NCBI GenBank assembly: GCA_029851415.1 | Contig: CM056744.1 | Coordinates: forward strand, 97,187,338-97,251,337 | DNA from: Eretmocerus hayati | Lineage: Eukaryota > Arthropoda > Insecta > Hymenoptera > Aphelinidae | DNA: 64,000 nt | Direction: 5' to 3' | Shown here: one piece after another, positions 33,535-47,076 of the stretch | Numbering within the stretch: position 1 is the first letter of the stretch | Layout: each line of letters starts with the position of its first letter | The notes under the pieces: model-generated | Seen by the model: the letters and a program-made list of their open reading frames with translations, nothing else | Databases searched by the model: none | What the model was told of the DNA's origin: nothing | Program-made: the position numbers and the translations under genes

Positions 33535-35895
33535 CAATAAAAACATTGTCGACCAATGTGAAATTCCCAAACCTCTTTCCAACCAACCATCGTTTCTACC
33601 GAGGGTTCTACCTCAGCGCACGTTGAAGTTAATTCATTCCACCCCTGAATCCAAAGAGGTCGTTCGCGATTGAGATTCCAGGAGTCAATGGAATATTCGA
33701 ATGTATCCGATCCTAATGGTACAAAGTACTTGTTTTATAGTAATTATGTCCTCTAAATAGAACAAACTTGTGGCATGTAGGAATGAGTCATTCATCAAAA
33801 TGGCTCCGGATGTCTCTATAAAATGACACGGGTTGAGGGGGATGGGTTTTTTAAGACCAGTTCGGAGGCCCCGCAAAACCGCAACCGGACACGCACTGGC
33901 GTACTTTCAGGTTGCGTCCGCACGCAATGATTCTGAGAGCGGTATTCATTATTTATACGCTTTGATTGGTATTGAATGTGCTACTCAGATAGTTGGCCAC
34001 CCTCGAAATCTTATAACACGATATCATGCAAAGTTTCATGTCATTTCGTTCATTAAGAATCGAGAAAAACTTTGGAGCCAATTTTTTGACGGGACAGCGC
34101 GTCCTCACCTATTCCGATTTATTCCTCGATAACAAAACAGATTTAGCCAATCTTAGATAGTATCGTACCTGTGGATTGGAATTTCTTGTCAAATGAGCCC
34201 TCTCACGCCCGAAAATTCTGAATCTAGCTCGCAAAAAACTTGAACTAGTGTGAACATCGAGCAGTATAACTTGCTCAATCAGCCAAAGAGCTAATACGAT
34301 TCTCTGGAGATATAGAATGAATTCCCGGGTGTGGAACAACTCATTCGATGGAAAATATCATGGTGTTTCACCTGCCATATTTCGATTGGGTCGCAAATGT
34401 GAGGTTGAAATGCTATGGGACAAAAAGTTGGTTCATAATCTCCCATCGCATATGCATTTCAATCAAAGCGCTATCTATTGGGTGAAATATCTGCAACATC
34501 TCCATACTGGCCTTAACTGAAGGGAAGCCTATACAATTCATATCGTATCGAACTGTACTTATAGTTAGACCAAGAACATCATCTTGACCAACATGGCGGG
34601 ACGGCACCACAATTGATAGTGAACTTCGATTTATCGAACAAGTTTCGAACGGGTTCATACGAGTTCGAAGTGAATGCTCAAAGTATATTGAAATGCATGT
34701 AATCGCAGAGTTTTAGTCGTTGCTGGCAAAATATATTACTCTTTCGAGTTAATTCGGATTATAGTAGACTCCAGCTGTTGCATGTCCGAGTTATCTCGCA
34801 AATTCGAGCTATCAAAGGTTACTTCGAGAGATCGAAGTATAATTCTCATCTCGTTGATCGTGCGTGGTCTTTGCCAAGCGTATCAAAATCTTGATCAATC
34901 CACAGACACGTTCGCGTATAGTCATATATTTATACTACAAGCGAATCTTCTTATGAGCAACTGATAACCTCAATCTGGTCCTTATAGAAATTTGGATTAT
35001 CAATGCGTACAACACGAATCTATACTTATAATCATACACTGATGGAAGATATATATGTATATATCGTGCATCCGATATACATCCATAACAACATAACCTA
35101 AACAAAACAGCTCATAATGAAAAAATACTGGATAAAGTTATTTCACCGGCCGTTTATAATCGATTAAATATCCAACTAAACGAGCCAACTCAAGTGACCA
35201 CAAAAATCAGTCTCTCCAAGAAGTCCACATGTATGAACATTCCATACTGCTATAGCAGCGTTGACGTTCAACTAAACTACAAGAAAGTAGTACATGCACC
35301 TCGAAGCTCCTGCTGTAATAATAATAATAATTGAAAACGAGCAACCGTCCAGATTTACTCAAGACAGGTTTATAAGATATACTTACATGATAGTTCTGCA
35401 GACATGTCGGAACAATAATTAGCGGAGGTGTTAATGAAATAGCGGTCTCAGAAAGTTTGTGCTTTAGCGGCGGCTCGTGTGAAGCCCATGCAGATCAGAA
35501 AACGTAGCAGACATTCGCGACACGCGGCACGGCGCCGCCGATCGAGCTCATCCTCATCGTCTTGTGTTTTTTTTGGATATCCTTTCGCTCACAGCGCCAC
35601 TTGCATATACCTGTACCCTTGCATCCTGATTCGATCCTAACCTAAATGCTATATATCTATGTAGAGTACAGGACGAGAATGGTTACAAGAGCCTCTGCAA
35701 TCCGACTCATTTTTCAACGAGTTCACCTTATACACGCACGCGCCACCTCATGGCACCCATATACTTAGGTGTATCCGTATAACCTTGTGATCGTTATGCG
35801 TGTGTTGATACGCGGTGAGAATCGAAACGACCTCTGGCTGACCTATACTATATACATTCCCTAGACTGACCGGATATCTCACGATTTTGTGATTT
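33535..35895. other. tup intron 1, no gene seen
   Basis: No recognised gene. A TAA trinucleotide run lies at about 35316-35331, and a CpG-richer patch at 35440-35560. Confidence 0.4.
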
Positions 35896-36058
35896 GTACA
35901 CTCAGGAAGAAGGTGAACTGCCAGCACTGCTCCGAAATCTACTGTGTCACTTGCTCTGAAAGGTTACGATGCCATAACCTATAATATGCTCGATAATATT
36001 GATGAAAATGAGATAGTAGATCTCGATGCAACCCAGCTCACCTTCTTCCCGAATGTAC
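35896..36058. mobile_element. 163-bp inverted-repeat element
   Basis: The 25-bp ends read GTACACTCAGGAAGAAGGTG on the left and, inverted, GTACATTCGGGAAGAAGGTG from the right, three mismatches in all. The interior is non-coding. Confidence 0.65.
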
Positions 36059-38418
36059 AGTCCGGAATTTCGGATTTGATGGTGCGAATTGCAATGGGGA
36101 ATTACGCCCACTTATTGATTGTACAGTTATGTCATTGCATCAAGGTTTCAGATTCGAACTTGCATATTATATTTCACTTCATCAAGTGACAAATGTCAAT
36201 ATTGTTTCGTTGACAGAGATCTTGCTGATAATGATTGTTGATGAAGTTTCTTTACTAGTAAGTGCACTCACCCATCCTACAAAAAGTGTTAACAAGCATA
36301 GACTTTTTCTGAAATGGATATTATTCAGTCCCTGATGATGACTGTATGTTATCAAAATCTAATCATGTTTCAATAACAAATCGATTGACTTGATTCTCAC
36401 GAGAATATTCAATTTTAAGACTTCTGAATGCTAGAGATCAATCGAACTTGTAACGATTGCTTGTTCTTTTGAAAAGAAATTACAACATAAAAAACATCAT
36501 ACACTCAACTATTCATTGGCTATATTCGTAAATAACGAGATATATTAGATTCAAGGATATCGATTGAAAAAGTATACGTGAAGATGTGTGGAACACGCAT
36601 TATTATGATCACAAAATCAGACTCTTGAAGACACTAATTCTTTCGCCAGAGTATTCTAAAACGATCTCGAAGAAACAACTATACGAAGAAAAAGAGGAAT
36701 AATCTGTGAATGATGGTTTTCTTTTGCCAGTATTCTTTCATTTTGGCCATAGGTGTGGGCGGGTTGCTTGTTAACTTGAAGATGAATCGTTTCAAAGATC
36801 AATGTATGCGTGTATATAGATACATTTCAAATCAACTTTTGGCTGTCCTGATGCACCGGCCTCTGAATTTCAATCGTACATACCGAGGAAACATTCACCG
36901 GACTATAATGATATTTCTGTCAGATATTCATATCGCTTAAGGTAAAATCGATTGATCACATTTTCGTCACTATTAGAATTATTCTGCTTGAAAGGACCGT
37001 GAATACTGCCGTGTGACGGTTGATGATTATAATTTGTTCCATTCAAGAATTTCCAACCATGGTAGTCCTCGGCTTAGAGCCTGTTCATATTGGCATCAAA
37101 TCTCATATTTTTCTTAGGCAGCGCTTCGCAAGAGAAACGCGAGGGATTCGCAAGCGAGGCGCAAAAGCAACGCAGGAGTGCAGGATAATATGAGCGTGAA
37201 TCAGGCTAGTGTGACTAAAACATAAGGCATTACATCTTCTTCTTAAAGAAATTTTTGTCCCAGCCTTTGCGGACTTCAATCTCTAGTAGAAAAGTCGCCC
37301 GGTCATGTCGGATAGGTCCAATATAATTCTACTTCGAGTCGAGGGTGTGATATCATTACAGAGGTAGTTCACCGACCTAACCTAAAATTGTTACAACTCA
37401 GTGCATATTCAAATTTATCAACATGATGGAAAATATACGTACATTATATTGCATTGTTTACTCAAAAATAACCGAAAACTCGTCATTCTGATTTCGCTCG
37501 GGGTAAAAACTGTCCATACTGCCTGAAAAAGGCAGCGTATAAGTTCAAGCAAAGTAAAATGAAACTGTTTTAAATTGAAATATTTTTGGTGACATGAATT
37601 AATCCCAGTCAGCTCAGACTAAACCGCCATTGCCCCCACCCATCTTTCTTCTCGGACAATTTGAATAAAAAAAAACAGCCTTCCGAATCGATACGGGATA
37701 CGGTGCACCAATCTCAGCAAGTACAGTTGTGGATCTTGCACAAAGGGCATGCCGCACGGCATACGAGCGTGTCGCGTTCCGGGTTCCTTATCAAGCTGGT
37801 GAGGGAAGAGGGAGGGAGGGGGGGGGGTAGTACAACACGCGCCGCGTACATGTGCGCACGCCCAAGGAATTACACGTAAGCGCGGGCCGTTTAATACAGA
37901 GCCCCGCAATAAGTATATACTTATACGATGGATCTTCGGCAACTGAACTGAGGCGGTCTGCTTTTTGAACTTTTGGGGTTCATCCACTTCGATATACTTA
38001 CAGTACTTATTCTTGTGCAAGGATCTGTCTCGCCAACTCCTCTTGTTTTACTTTTCGCACTCGCCGATAATGTATATGGATACTTTCTCGTACAAGGGAA
38101 TTTTATTGCTCCTCGCCTCTTTTCATCGGAACCAGTACGCTCACGTACGCGTGAATTCTTGTGTATGTTTACGCTTATCAGCGAGACCGTGTGAATCTGA
38201 GATAAATATAACAGGGCGCAGAGGTTCTTATGGTCTTCGGAAATATATTTGCCTATATGGCATATATTCTATAGAATATGGGTACAGTTGGTTGTCAGCT
38301 GCATGGAGGAAAATTTTCGGGAGATGCGCTATATATCTTGGTGTAGGTTTCTTTGCACGTCATTTAAACAACACTATGGGAGATATAAAATATTAGAAGT
38401 TTATATGGCTTGGTCAGT
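36059..38418. other. tup intron 1, no gene seen
   Basis: A weak inverted pair (AGCCTGTTCA at 37078 and TGAATCAGGCT at 37197) bounds a purine-rich, CGCAAG-containing block. A G-rich run lies at 37810-37828. No gene recognised; the 133- and 143-codon frames at 37619-38396 show no domain. Confidence 0.4.
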
Positions 38419-38477
38419 CCCGTGGTAGAAATGGTAAGCACTTTTTGGCTAGAAAAATGGTCACATTTCTACCAGAG
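38419..38477. mobile_element. Minimal CCCGTGGTAGAAAT MITE
   Basis: A 59-bp sequence from CCCGTGGTAGAAATGG to CATTTCTACCAGAG, the shortest member of the family in this window. Confidence 0.55.
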
Positions 38478-40251
38478 TCACTTCAATGCCTAGTAAAATA
38501 ATTCGAGATGAGATTGAATGAGCAAATCACAACTATTTTGGATGAATTGATTATTATTTTTGATTTTTGGAAATATTCCAGAACTTATTGAAAACTTGAT
38601 TCATCTTACATTGTCTCGGTTCCATCAAACTCAGCTTTTATCTTGTCTTCGTTAAAAGGTGCCAAAAAATTGGACCAGTATAACATGATGCTCATGTTAT
38701 TAGATTTGACCTAATTTGTATTAAATTCGACAGGTGTCCTTACAGAAGGCTTCCATATTTCACTCAGAGCTAATATTAAACCATTTTTCATATGAATTAT
38801 ACGTCTAAATTACATTCCCACACCTTTCATTTCATGTATATTGTCCAATTTTCGATCAGTTTCATATTGAATGCAACTTTCAATACTAATCCGATTGGTC
38901 TAGTATAGTTAATTTATTTACTGCTGAAAACATTATAGTTCAAGTTTCTAGCCATATTCTTTAGCCTTTACTCCAATATTATTGGATAGATTTAGAGCAG
39001 GAAGAGAAGGAGCTCAAGACAAGTTCTGAAAGACTGTTTCCGGACACCACAACATGAAAATGATGACCCATAAATATTCCAAAGATTCTTTTTCTTCTCC
39101 ATCCTTGCTGTGGTTTTAATCTGACATTTGAAACTTCCTCATAAATCTGACCTCATAAATGTGCCCTAGTTTTTTCTTCATACGAAATCAATCAACGATG
39201 TTCTTCGAGCTTGTGGATTCTAAAGAAAGCTTAACAAATAGCATCTTCTCTCACACTGCATGTTGACAAATTGGGCATATTCTTATTTTAAGAGTTGCTT
39301 TTCAAGGATTGTCGTTGACAGTAAAATTTTTGGATGAATATCAAACTAGGAGTGAAATATGAAAAATTCATTTGCTCCTGAGAGATAGTATTTCTTCATA
39401 CATTCAATTATCTTCCACGCTGCTGTTAAATTAGTACAAACTTGTTAGCCCGCTGTTTTAAGACCCCATTTCACAGCCTCGGGACAATTTTCTGATACAA
39501 AATGACTTGATACCCAACTACAAAAAATAATATGACGACCAAAATCGCATGGTTGTATTTTCTACACCTTTTTTCCTAAGCAGAAAGGTCTATAAACTAC
39601 ATTTTTGCAGATACATGTTATTCTTCGAGTCGCCAGAGAATTTTCAGAATTGTTCAGGGTTTGATGAGATATTCAACCCAAGTGGTCTCAGAAAAACAGT
39701 AATAATAGAAGCTTGTAAGCTATAATGGAGGTGTATCAATGTATTCAACTCGACCTTTGATAATACTCAAGTTGTTCCCAAACATGATTATGATTCCAAG
39801 AAAAATACACCGATCTGACGGTACCATACAATTTCACATATACATATATACATTCAAGGCATCGGCCAAACCTTATAATCATTAGACAAGCAATTTTTCA
39901 ATCCTGAAAATCTCACCATCATAACAGAGGTCGACCAATCTTACCCTCTTCAACTCCGTGCATAAAACATGTACACATACAGCCCCCGATACGCGTCACA
40001 TGCCTCTCGGTCAGCCATTCACTCTCCCCAAAGTCTGTTAACCCCCAAATAGTACACACAACACCCCAGATACAGATAGTCCAGAACCCAAACCCAACCA
40101 ACATCATGAGTATCATCCATGTGATATACATATCTATAGAGACCGGCTATCTTGAAAGCGAAAATCCATAGGTGTATGAATAATTTTACACGAACAATTT
40201 GCGCAAGCGCTAATTTAGGAGTGGGGGGCCTATATCATATCGCTCTCTCTC
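38478..40251. other. tup intron 1, no gene seen
   Basis: AT-rich, no gene or complete element recognised. Confidence 0.45.
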
Positions 40252-40415
40252 CCCCACTACTAGTCCAGCGAATGGGAGGTACCGAAGTGGGCGGAGCCTC
40301 CCCACTATTAGGAAACCCGTAAAGATACGCGCGGGTATTGTCAGGCTCTATAATATGTATGTACAATTCTCGATCCTCCTCTTCCTCCGTCAATTTATCG
40401 TGTCCCCACTATTAG
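40252..40415 (+). promoter_or_regulatory. Cluster of CCCCACTAYTAG motifs
   Basis: CCCCACTACTAG at 40252, CCCCACTATTAG at 40300 and CCCCACTATTAG at 40404. The first and third are followed by TCCA. The block is CpG-richer than the surroundings and includes a GC box (GGGCGG at 40290). It may be an enhancer within intron 1. Confidence 0.4.
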
Positions 40416-42345
40416 TCCACTTGGTCAGCGTTGCCTTTTTTATGCGCGTGCCCCTCTTTTGCGCATCGAATACACCGTACACGCACTAATCCAAGAATAT
40501 GGAACTATATGTTGGTATATTGGAGGATTGAAGCGGAGACTGGATTTGAAGGGAGGATGAATATTGAGCGGTGATAGGGGTAAGGGTAATTAGTTTGATG
40601 GGCGGGCCTGATGTCGCTTGACCATAGATGCAAAAACTTGAATTGTGATTGAACTGTACATGCGTTATGTATGGCGAGTTTGACATTTCATTTATATGAA
40701 CAGACTGAACATGTTCCATTTAACATTTTTTGAATGTTGATTTGTGCCGGGCTTTGTCAATTCTAGCCATCAGTCCATTTTTTTTATACAAATGCTTCAA
40801 GATTGCATTTTGGCGAGTGTGATCATTTGGTATTAGAAATGTGAGAAGATTGCCCGTAATCGCACGGTGATCCTCTTTTTTATTATTATTAAAATTGAAT
40901 GAAAAATTTTAGCGAATACCTGATAGTGGCAGACTTGATATTCTACCCCCATAGGAAAAATGAAACATAATTAAATTAAATTAAATTTCCCCATATTGAT
41001 GATCTTTTGAGTCATTTTTGCATCATAACGACGAGGTTCCTGCCTTCAACATTTTTTGATTGAACGAAACTATGAGAATCTCAATTAGTTGAGACCTTAA
41101 TAGGCTTGAAGAATCATGGTAAGAAATTTGTCACAAAATCCACTTTGCTTAGTTCAATCGAGGCACGGAGTGGGCACGGCTCGCCGATCTGTATACAAAC
41201 ACTTATTATGCATACGAAAGTCTCAGCATCGCGATCGAATGAAAAAGATCTCTCGCTGCAATCTAAAGCAGTACACGATAAAATTCGGCAGAACAAGCTT
41301 GCTCGATTTTGCGCGCGTGTGATAACGAAAAATTTGCGTGAATCTACCTTACGGTCCAGGATTGCGCGATAATTGTTGACAAAAGCGATGCCGCACGCTC
41401 AGATAAATCCGATGCATTTCTTCTTTTTTTTGCAGGTCTGCTGCTCTTTCCATCAGAACGTCACAAACATGTACACTTATATACATTCCGAAATTTCGAA
41501 CGTATCCACACTCACACTTAATACAGATGGCGTTTATCTCGGTAGAACTTTTTTGTTCGCTAAAAAAGAGTATATCTGAACACTTATTGTGCTGAAAAAA
41601 AATAAAATTAAATATGAACAAGTAAGTGCTCGTGGTGCGCAATCTGCGATCGAAGGACAGAAAAACTCAATCAATAATCCGTTTATCGCTAAGCTATTTG
41701 CCAGCTCTTTAAGATAGTGGATATACCCACCGATGTACAAATAAGTTGTACATTATCAAACCTTTGAGATTTTCGGGAGCCTTGATGAAAACGGCCCCTC
41801 CAATAAATAGATTTTGAGAATGACGAACTACTTTCGTCAATACTGTGTTATTCTATCATAGATCTCGATGTCATCCATTTTGGTGTATTATGCCTTCACG
41901 ATTATTCATAATCTTCATTTCTTTTCAACAAAACTTTATACCAATTGATCGAAAAAATCATGGTTTTTGAGGCAAGTGCGCATACCATGATTTAAATATT
42001 TTTCATTGAAGAATAACCTGAAAATTGCAACTTTGAACATATGATTTTTAAATTTTTGCGCTACAACGTATATTTTGAGACTAGCGTGAAGATGGATTAG
42101 TTTCGTTACGAAAAACTCATAATCCCTTACTTCGCTCGTGCCATGAAGAGCTCTTTGTACCAAACTACCCATCTGTATATCAGTGATTCCTTGAAAGTGT
42201 GATTTTCCGTGTTCCGAGTTCCTCCAAGTTTCTGAGGGTTTAAATATGCATCATAACAATTTTCTGGGGTGTATTCTATTGGTGCGCAACTATGTTAACA
42301 GTTTTTGAGTCGATTCTGACGTCCCCGTAATTTGTAGTGCCTCGT
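40416..42345. other. tup intron 1, no gene seen
   Basis: No recognised gene. Overlapping frames at 41106-41740 on both strands have no family signal. Confidence 0.4.
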
Positions 42346-42560
42346 TAAGAGGATGTCGGATACCGACATTGTCGATTTTCCGGATTTCTCGACGGATTTT
42401 TGAGATATCGGGATTCTACTAAGTAACACCGATTCTATTTGGCTCATAGAATCGGCGTTACTTGTTAGATTTTTGAAATCTCAAAAATTCATCGAGAAAT
42501 CCGAAAACTCGATCATGTCGGTAACTGTACAATATTGATAGGACTCCGACACCCCCTTAA
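42346..42560. mobile_element. Foldback MITE with TTAA flanks
   Basis: Ends are TTAAGAGGATGTCGGA and, inverted, TTAAGGGGGTGTCGGA. Long inner stems include GATTTCTCGA/TCGAGAAATC, TTTTTGAGAT/ATCTCAAAAA and CGATTCTATT/AATAGAATCG-like pairs. TTAA at both ends is the target site of piggyBac-type elements, but the terminal bases (GGGGG) do not match the usual CCC start. Confidence 0.65.
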
Positions 42561-43917
42561 GGGCCGAAATGTCAATTTCGTCCCCTGTAGTAAACCGAAC
42601 TTCGACTTTTGAATTCGTCACGACATACGCAGGGTCAAAAACCCCTACGTGTAGCTATGCACTTCAATTTGTAATACTTCAAACATCATAATCCACTACT
42701 TTGCGAATCGAAATGATTGCCTCGCTAGCGCACGGCTAATCCGAGCGGCTACCCGACATTTGAAGGGCGATTTTGCACCAAAACTGATGCTTGCTTATAG
42801 CATTATAGTACGTTAATGTCCACAATAGTTTATGAAACCTGTCTAACCGATGGAGTTGGATATATACTTTTGTGGCGAAATTTCAATTCCATTCCTTTTT
42901 GCGACGCTTTTCACTTGACATATTCCAAAAGTAATCAGCGTCCTAACCTAAAATTGCGATTTTCGAACGCATCTTGAAAGTACTCATAGTGAAAAGTAAC
43001 GATTGTCTTGTGCTCGGGTGGCTCGTCGGGTGGTCATTCCAAGCTTTGATTCCCTAAAACCGAGACCATCTGAAATCAGGTAGATATTTTGTTTCTTGAT
43101 TTGGATTAGCTTCTAATATACGGAGGTTCGGATTAGGCGCAAAGCATCACGTAGATTCTCATAGAATATTCAAGAACGTCACTTATTACCTCAGTCGTCT
43201 AGATCGTCATGATGAGATTTCTCACAATTTTGGTTACGAGTACTCTATAAGTGCATTCTTGATCAAAAGAGTCCCATTGACATCACTAAAGAACCCCGAA
43301 AAGTCAAACCCAATCAGGAACTCAGAAAATGTAAAAAATGGTTTGTACAATGACGAGTCATTTTCACCAATTTGAAAATTTGGCCGAACGATGTTTTGAA
43401 AGTGGTTTGGAAAACTGGAGACTGTTTTGATAGACTTCAATAACCATACAGAATTGTTATGTATGGCCTGAAACAAGATAATGGGACCTGGGAAGGCATG
43501 AAATATTGATTCAAATGTTCGAAATTCAACATATTGTCCATGGGTCCTGCAGGATCCCCGGTTTATAAAGAGTTGAAGAGTTTTTACCTCGCTCCCCTGA
43601 ATAATAACAACCTCGATAACACCGGGAATAAGATACTGTCGTATAATACGCCTGGAATAAACATGCATGTGCGCTCTCTGAATAATGACGCACTTCTATA
43701 ATATCACCATCACAATCCCCACGAATCCACTCCTGTTATATTATTATACAAAGGAAACCAAGAATTATAGACAAATTTTACGAGTTTGACTGAAAAATGA
43801 GGACTCATATGAACTGAATCATTTTATTAAGGATGAATAATTTATTACTACACAACACAATATTAAATGTGAAAGAGCGTATTTTACTAATAAGCGTCAA
43901 ATTTTTTTGGTTTACAG
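42561..43917 (+). other. tup intron 1, end
   Basis: No gene recognised. A 144-codon minus-strand frame at 43234-43668 is the longest here; it has no domain or coding bias that I recognise. The intron ends with the TTTTTTTGGTTTACAG acceptor. Confidence 0.45.
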
Positions 43918-44104
43918 AAGGCAGAAGTTCGCACTGCGTCGGTTGTGGAGGTCGGATACACGATCAGTGGATTCTGAGGGTAGCCCCGGATCTCGAGTGG
44001 CACGCGGCCTGCCTCAAGTGCGCTGCCTGTCAACAGTTCCTCGACGAGAGCTGCACTTGCTTTGTGCGAGACGGCAAAACTTACTGTAAAGACGACTACG
44101 TTAG
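43918..44104 (+). CDS. tup: tup coding exon 2 (LIM domain 1)
   Basis: This exon encodes LIM domain 1 from [12 protein letters not shown] to YCKDDYVR. The zinc ligands are visible as C47, C50, H69, C72 for the first finger and C75, C78, C97, D100 for the second. The stretch [12 protein letters not shown] and the block [15 protein letters not shown] are diagnostic of Islet. The acceptor is TTTACAG ending at 43917 and the donor is GTAAGC at 44105, leaving a phase 2 junction. Residue 58 is Trp where most Islet proteins I recall have Tyr (IHDQY). LIM1 and LIM2 together bind Ldb/Chip and Lhx3-type partners. Confidence 0.97.
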
Positions 44105-47076
44105 GTAAGCATAACTTTTACTCCTTAAATTATTCGGAAATTTTTAATTCTATTTCACATAACCTCCAAATAATATAACTATTTGATATTTGATTCAGTC
44201 CTTGTCGAAACGTTGGTCAAACAGATTATGATATCTCACGATTCTCTTCAAAAACTGTCCAAAATCATGCGAGAGATTTTAGTTTTCCAAAGGCATACGA
44301 ATTTCGAGCTCATGTATCTCAAATAATATAGAAACTTTTGATCCAAACATTTTGTGCATAATATCCTTCCTATAATTTTCACACCATTATCATCAAAAGT
44401 TTGACATTATCAATGAGTACAACATTAGATTCATAGTATGCTAAGTTTTGTGGAATAATTATGCCAGTGCTATCTTGGTTCAGCCGGGGTTTCCTGTGAA
44501 AATTTGGATTCAGCTTCTTTTTTTTTAAATCTAGCACGAGCCAGAACACATAACAGATCATTTTTCATATTTGTAAATTCAACCTCTCCTGCGATTCTTT
44601 GTGATATTTTTTACTAAAAAAAATGAATTCAAAGGAATTTATTAAAATTATATTTGCCTTGAGATTTCAATCTTACTAAATCATTCCTATCGATAACTTC
44701 TACAACCGTGGCTCACTACATTCTAAAAAGGCACAATTATTCGACAACTAATTCATCTTGTATCATTTTCTTCACATGAACGATCCCCCATAAAATCCAA
44801 TTTGACCGGGATATCTTCTTTCCAACCGACCAAAATAGATGCGCATCTTGAAGGGTTAAAGATCTCGTTATACACCAATAGTTTTCATTGACTCACTATT
44901 CAAAAACGAGTTATCAAGTGACTACACAAGAAGGAAAAACAAAGAGAAGAAAAAGAAATGGGGGTACATATAGAAAGAGAGCGAGGTGGAACAAAAACAA
45001 ATATAGATAGGATGAATATTATACAGAGCCTTCTCTACGAGATTGTTTACTTAGTCGGTATTCAATTCGATAACTGCCAATCAAGGGGCTCCCCGCGAGA
45101 GCAAGTTGTTTGAAAAGGTGCGCCACCGCCGCGTGTCGCAAAGACAAGAAAAAGAAACACGCTTCAATCCACATCGCAGACTAGACAGTGTATTTAGTAA
45201 GAAAAAAAAATAGGATAGGAAAAGCAAGAGTCATCTCGTCAACCACACAGGCCAAAACATGCCGATTTTTCTCTAATATACAACACGTATTGATGTGCTA
45301 CAAATTTTTTTTTCTACGTTTGCATGCAAATAGAATTTTTGGGATCCGTAAGTCAAACAAACAAAGCGTCGAGCACGAAAACGAGCAATGGTCTCGGAGA
45401 AAGAATAAGACTGAACTTTTTTTCACGCAATGAATAAAAGTATCGAGGTGTTTATACCACTGTTTTGAAGCTACCACTGCATGACTACCGACACTGAATC
45501 GTGAATTTTGCTCGATTTTTTTGCGAATTTATTCACGCCTCGCGTGCTTGCCCTGTCATTCATTCGAAAATATTTTTACGGAAGGAGCAAAATGTATAGG
45601 TTAGGTACACCGTTTTTCGAGGAGAAGTATTATATACAGAGTGTCGAGCCTGACACAGAGCTCTTCTCACTTGTCTGACAGTGTGTTTCCTTCCTGCTTT
45701 GCTGTCAAAACCATCGCACTCTGCTTCGATGACTGCGAATAGAGATTTTTTGGAGAGAAATTCTCATCGAGGAACGTTCGACACCTGCATTCTTTGAGCT
45801 TTTTTCTGCATCTCGATTTTTTTTCCTTTTTTACGTAGACGAAAGTACCGTTTATACTCTCCTCAATACTTTCCGTTGCGATATAATATGTGACACATTC
45901 AATGACTACAATTATTCAGTCGTATTGAAAACGTATGAGAACTCTATATTTCAGAATCGACTCCTTTTACTCGACTTCACGAAAAACACTTGCACAACCC
46001 ATTGGCTTTGCCGTTAATAACGTGTGTAAGGATATCCTTCAGAAATATTTCTCAATTGTTCTGCGAATTTCATTCTGAAATATATCCGAAAATACCTCAG
46101 CACAGGAAGTGTGTGGCGAGGCAATTTTTGAATTGGTTATCACTGGTCTCTATTATTATCGAATTTACCAATTTATTCGGTCACAAAGTTTGAACATGGA
46201 AATATAGCGCGGGTCTTGGGATTGTGGAAAGCTTGCGGAAGAACTTCAGTATGTAGAAAATTCCATCCATGAACAACCTCAGAGTATTCTTCAATTCCTG
46301 TAGCAATCGTTATTTTTTGAACAAAAAAATTGGGAACGTTACATAAGGAACGGCTGTGTTGAACAATTGGGTGTTGGGTAACTTTTATTTATTGTCATGG
46401 AATCTCAGTCAATTGAATTTTGCAAGGGAAAGAAAGTAAGGTCTCAGTATCAGATCTTTCGATCTTTCACCCCTTTTCGTAGTGCATAACGGCATATTAT
46501 ACATTCCAAACGACCCGAAGAAATTTCCAACTTGAAATTTAGAACGGAAACCTGAAAACTTCTCATGGGTTTTGCGAGCGTAGTTGTCACTTTAAAAAAG
46601 TTTATCAGATCGTTGGCTTCCGAAGTCCACATGTGTGGGCAGGCCCAAAAACCAATATTTGTGATAAATTCAGTTGAAATGGCTGAATATCACATCAAAA
46701 TCCGAAAAATACCTGAAATCCGATGTCAACGTCAAAAATTATAATTTTAGACTAACGGATTCTTCATATGCTCTTTTTTCTTCCGAAAAAGTGGAAAAAA
46801 TAAAAAATTTTCGATTTTATAATTTTGCCAATCTTCGACTACTTTGTGCCAGAAAAATTTTGGGAGGTTGGAAAGTGTGGTCCGAAGTGAGTACGTTGAA
46901 AGTCCTTAATTTAAACAAGAAAAAGGGAGAACACAGTTTTGATTCTACTTTTGCTTCCATTATTTTCCACAATATTTGGAAATTCTGCAATATTTGACGA
47001 AATCTACGTAGATGCACCATTTTCCATCATTTGCAATAATCACAGAACTAACAATTGAAATTTCTCATCTTGGCAG
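44105..47076 (+). other. tup intron 2
   Basis: A 2972-bp intron with GTAAGC donor and TTGGCAG acceptor. No repeat element or second gene recognised. A CpG-richer patch is at about 45060-45160. Confidence 0.6.

Noticed and set aside
43234..43668. 144-codon minus-strand frame as a gene
   Set aside because: No recognised domain, no splice or promoter context that I can support, and composition like the surrounding intron.
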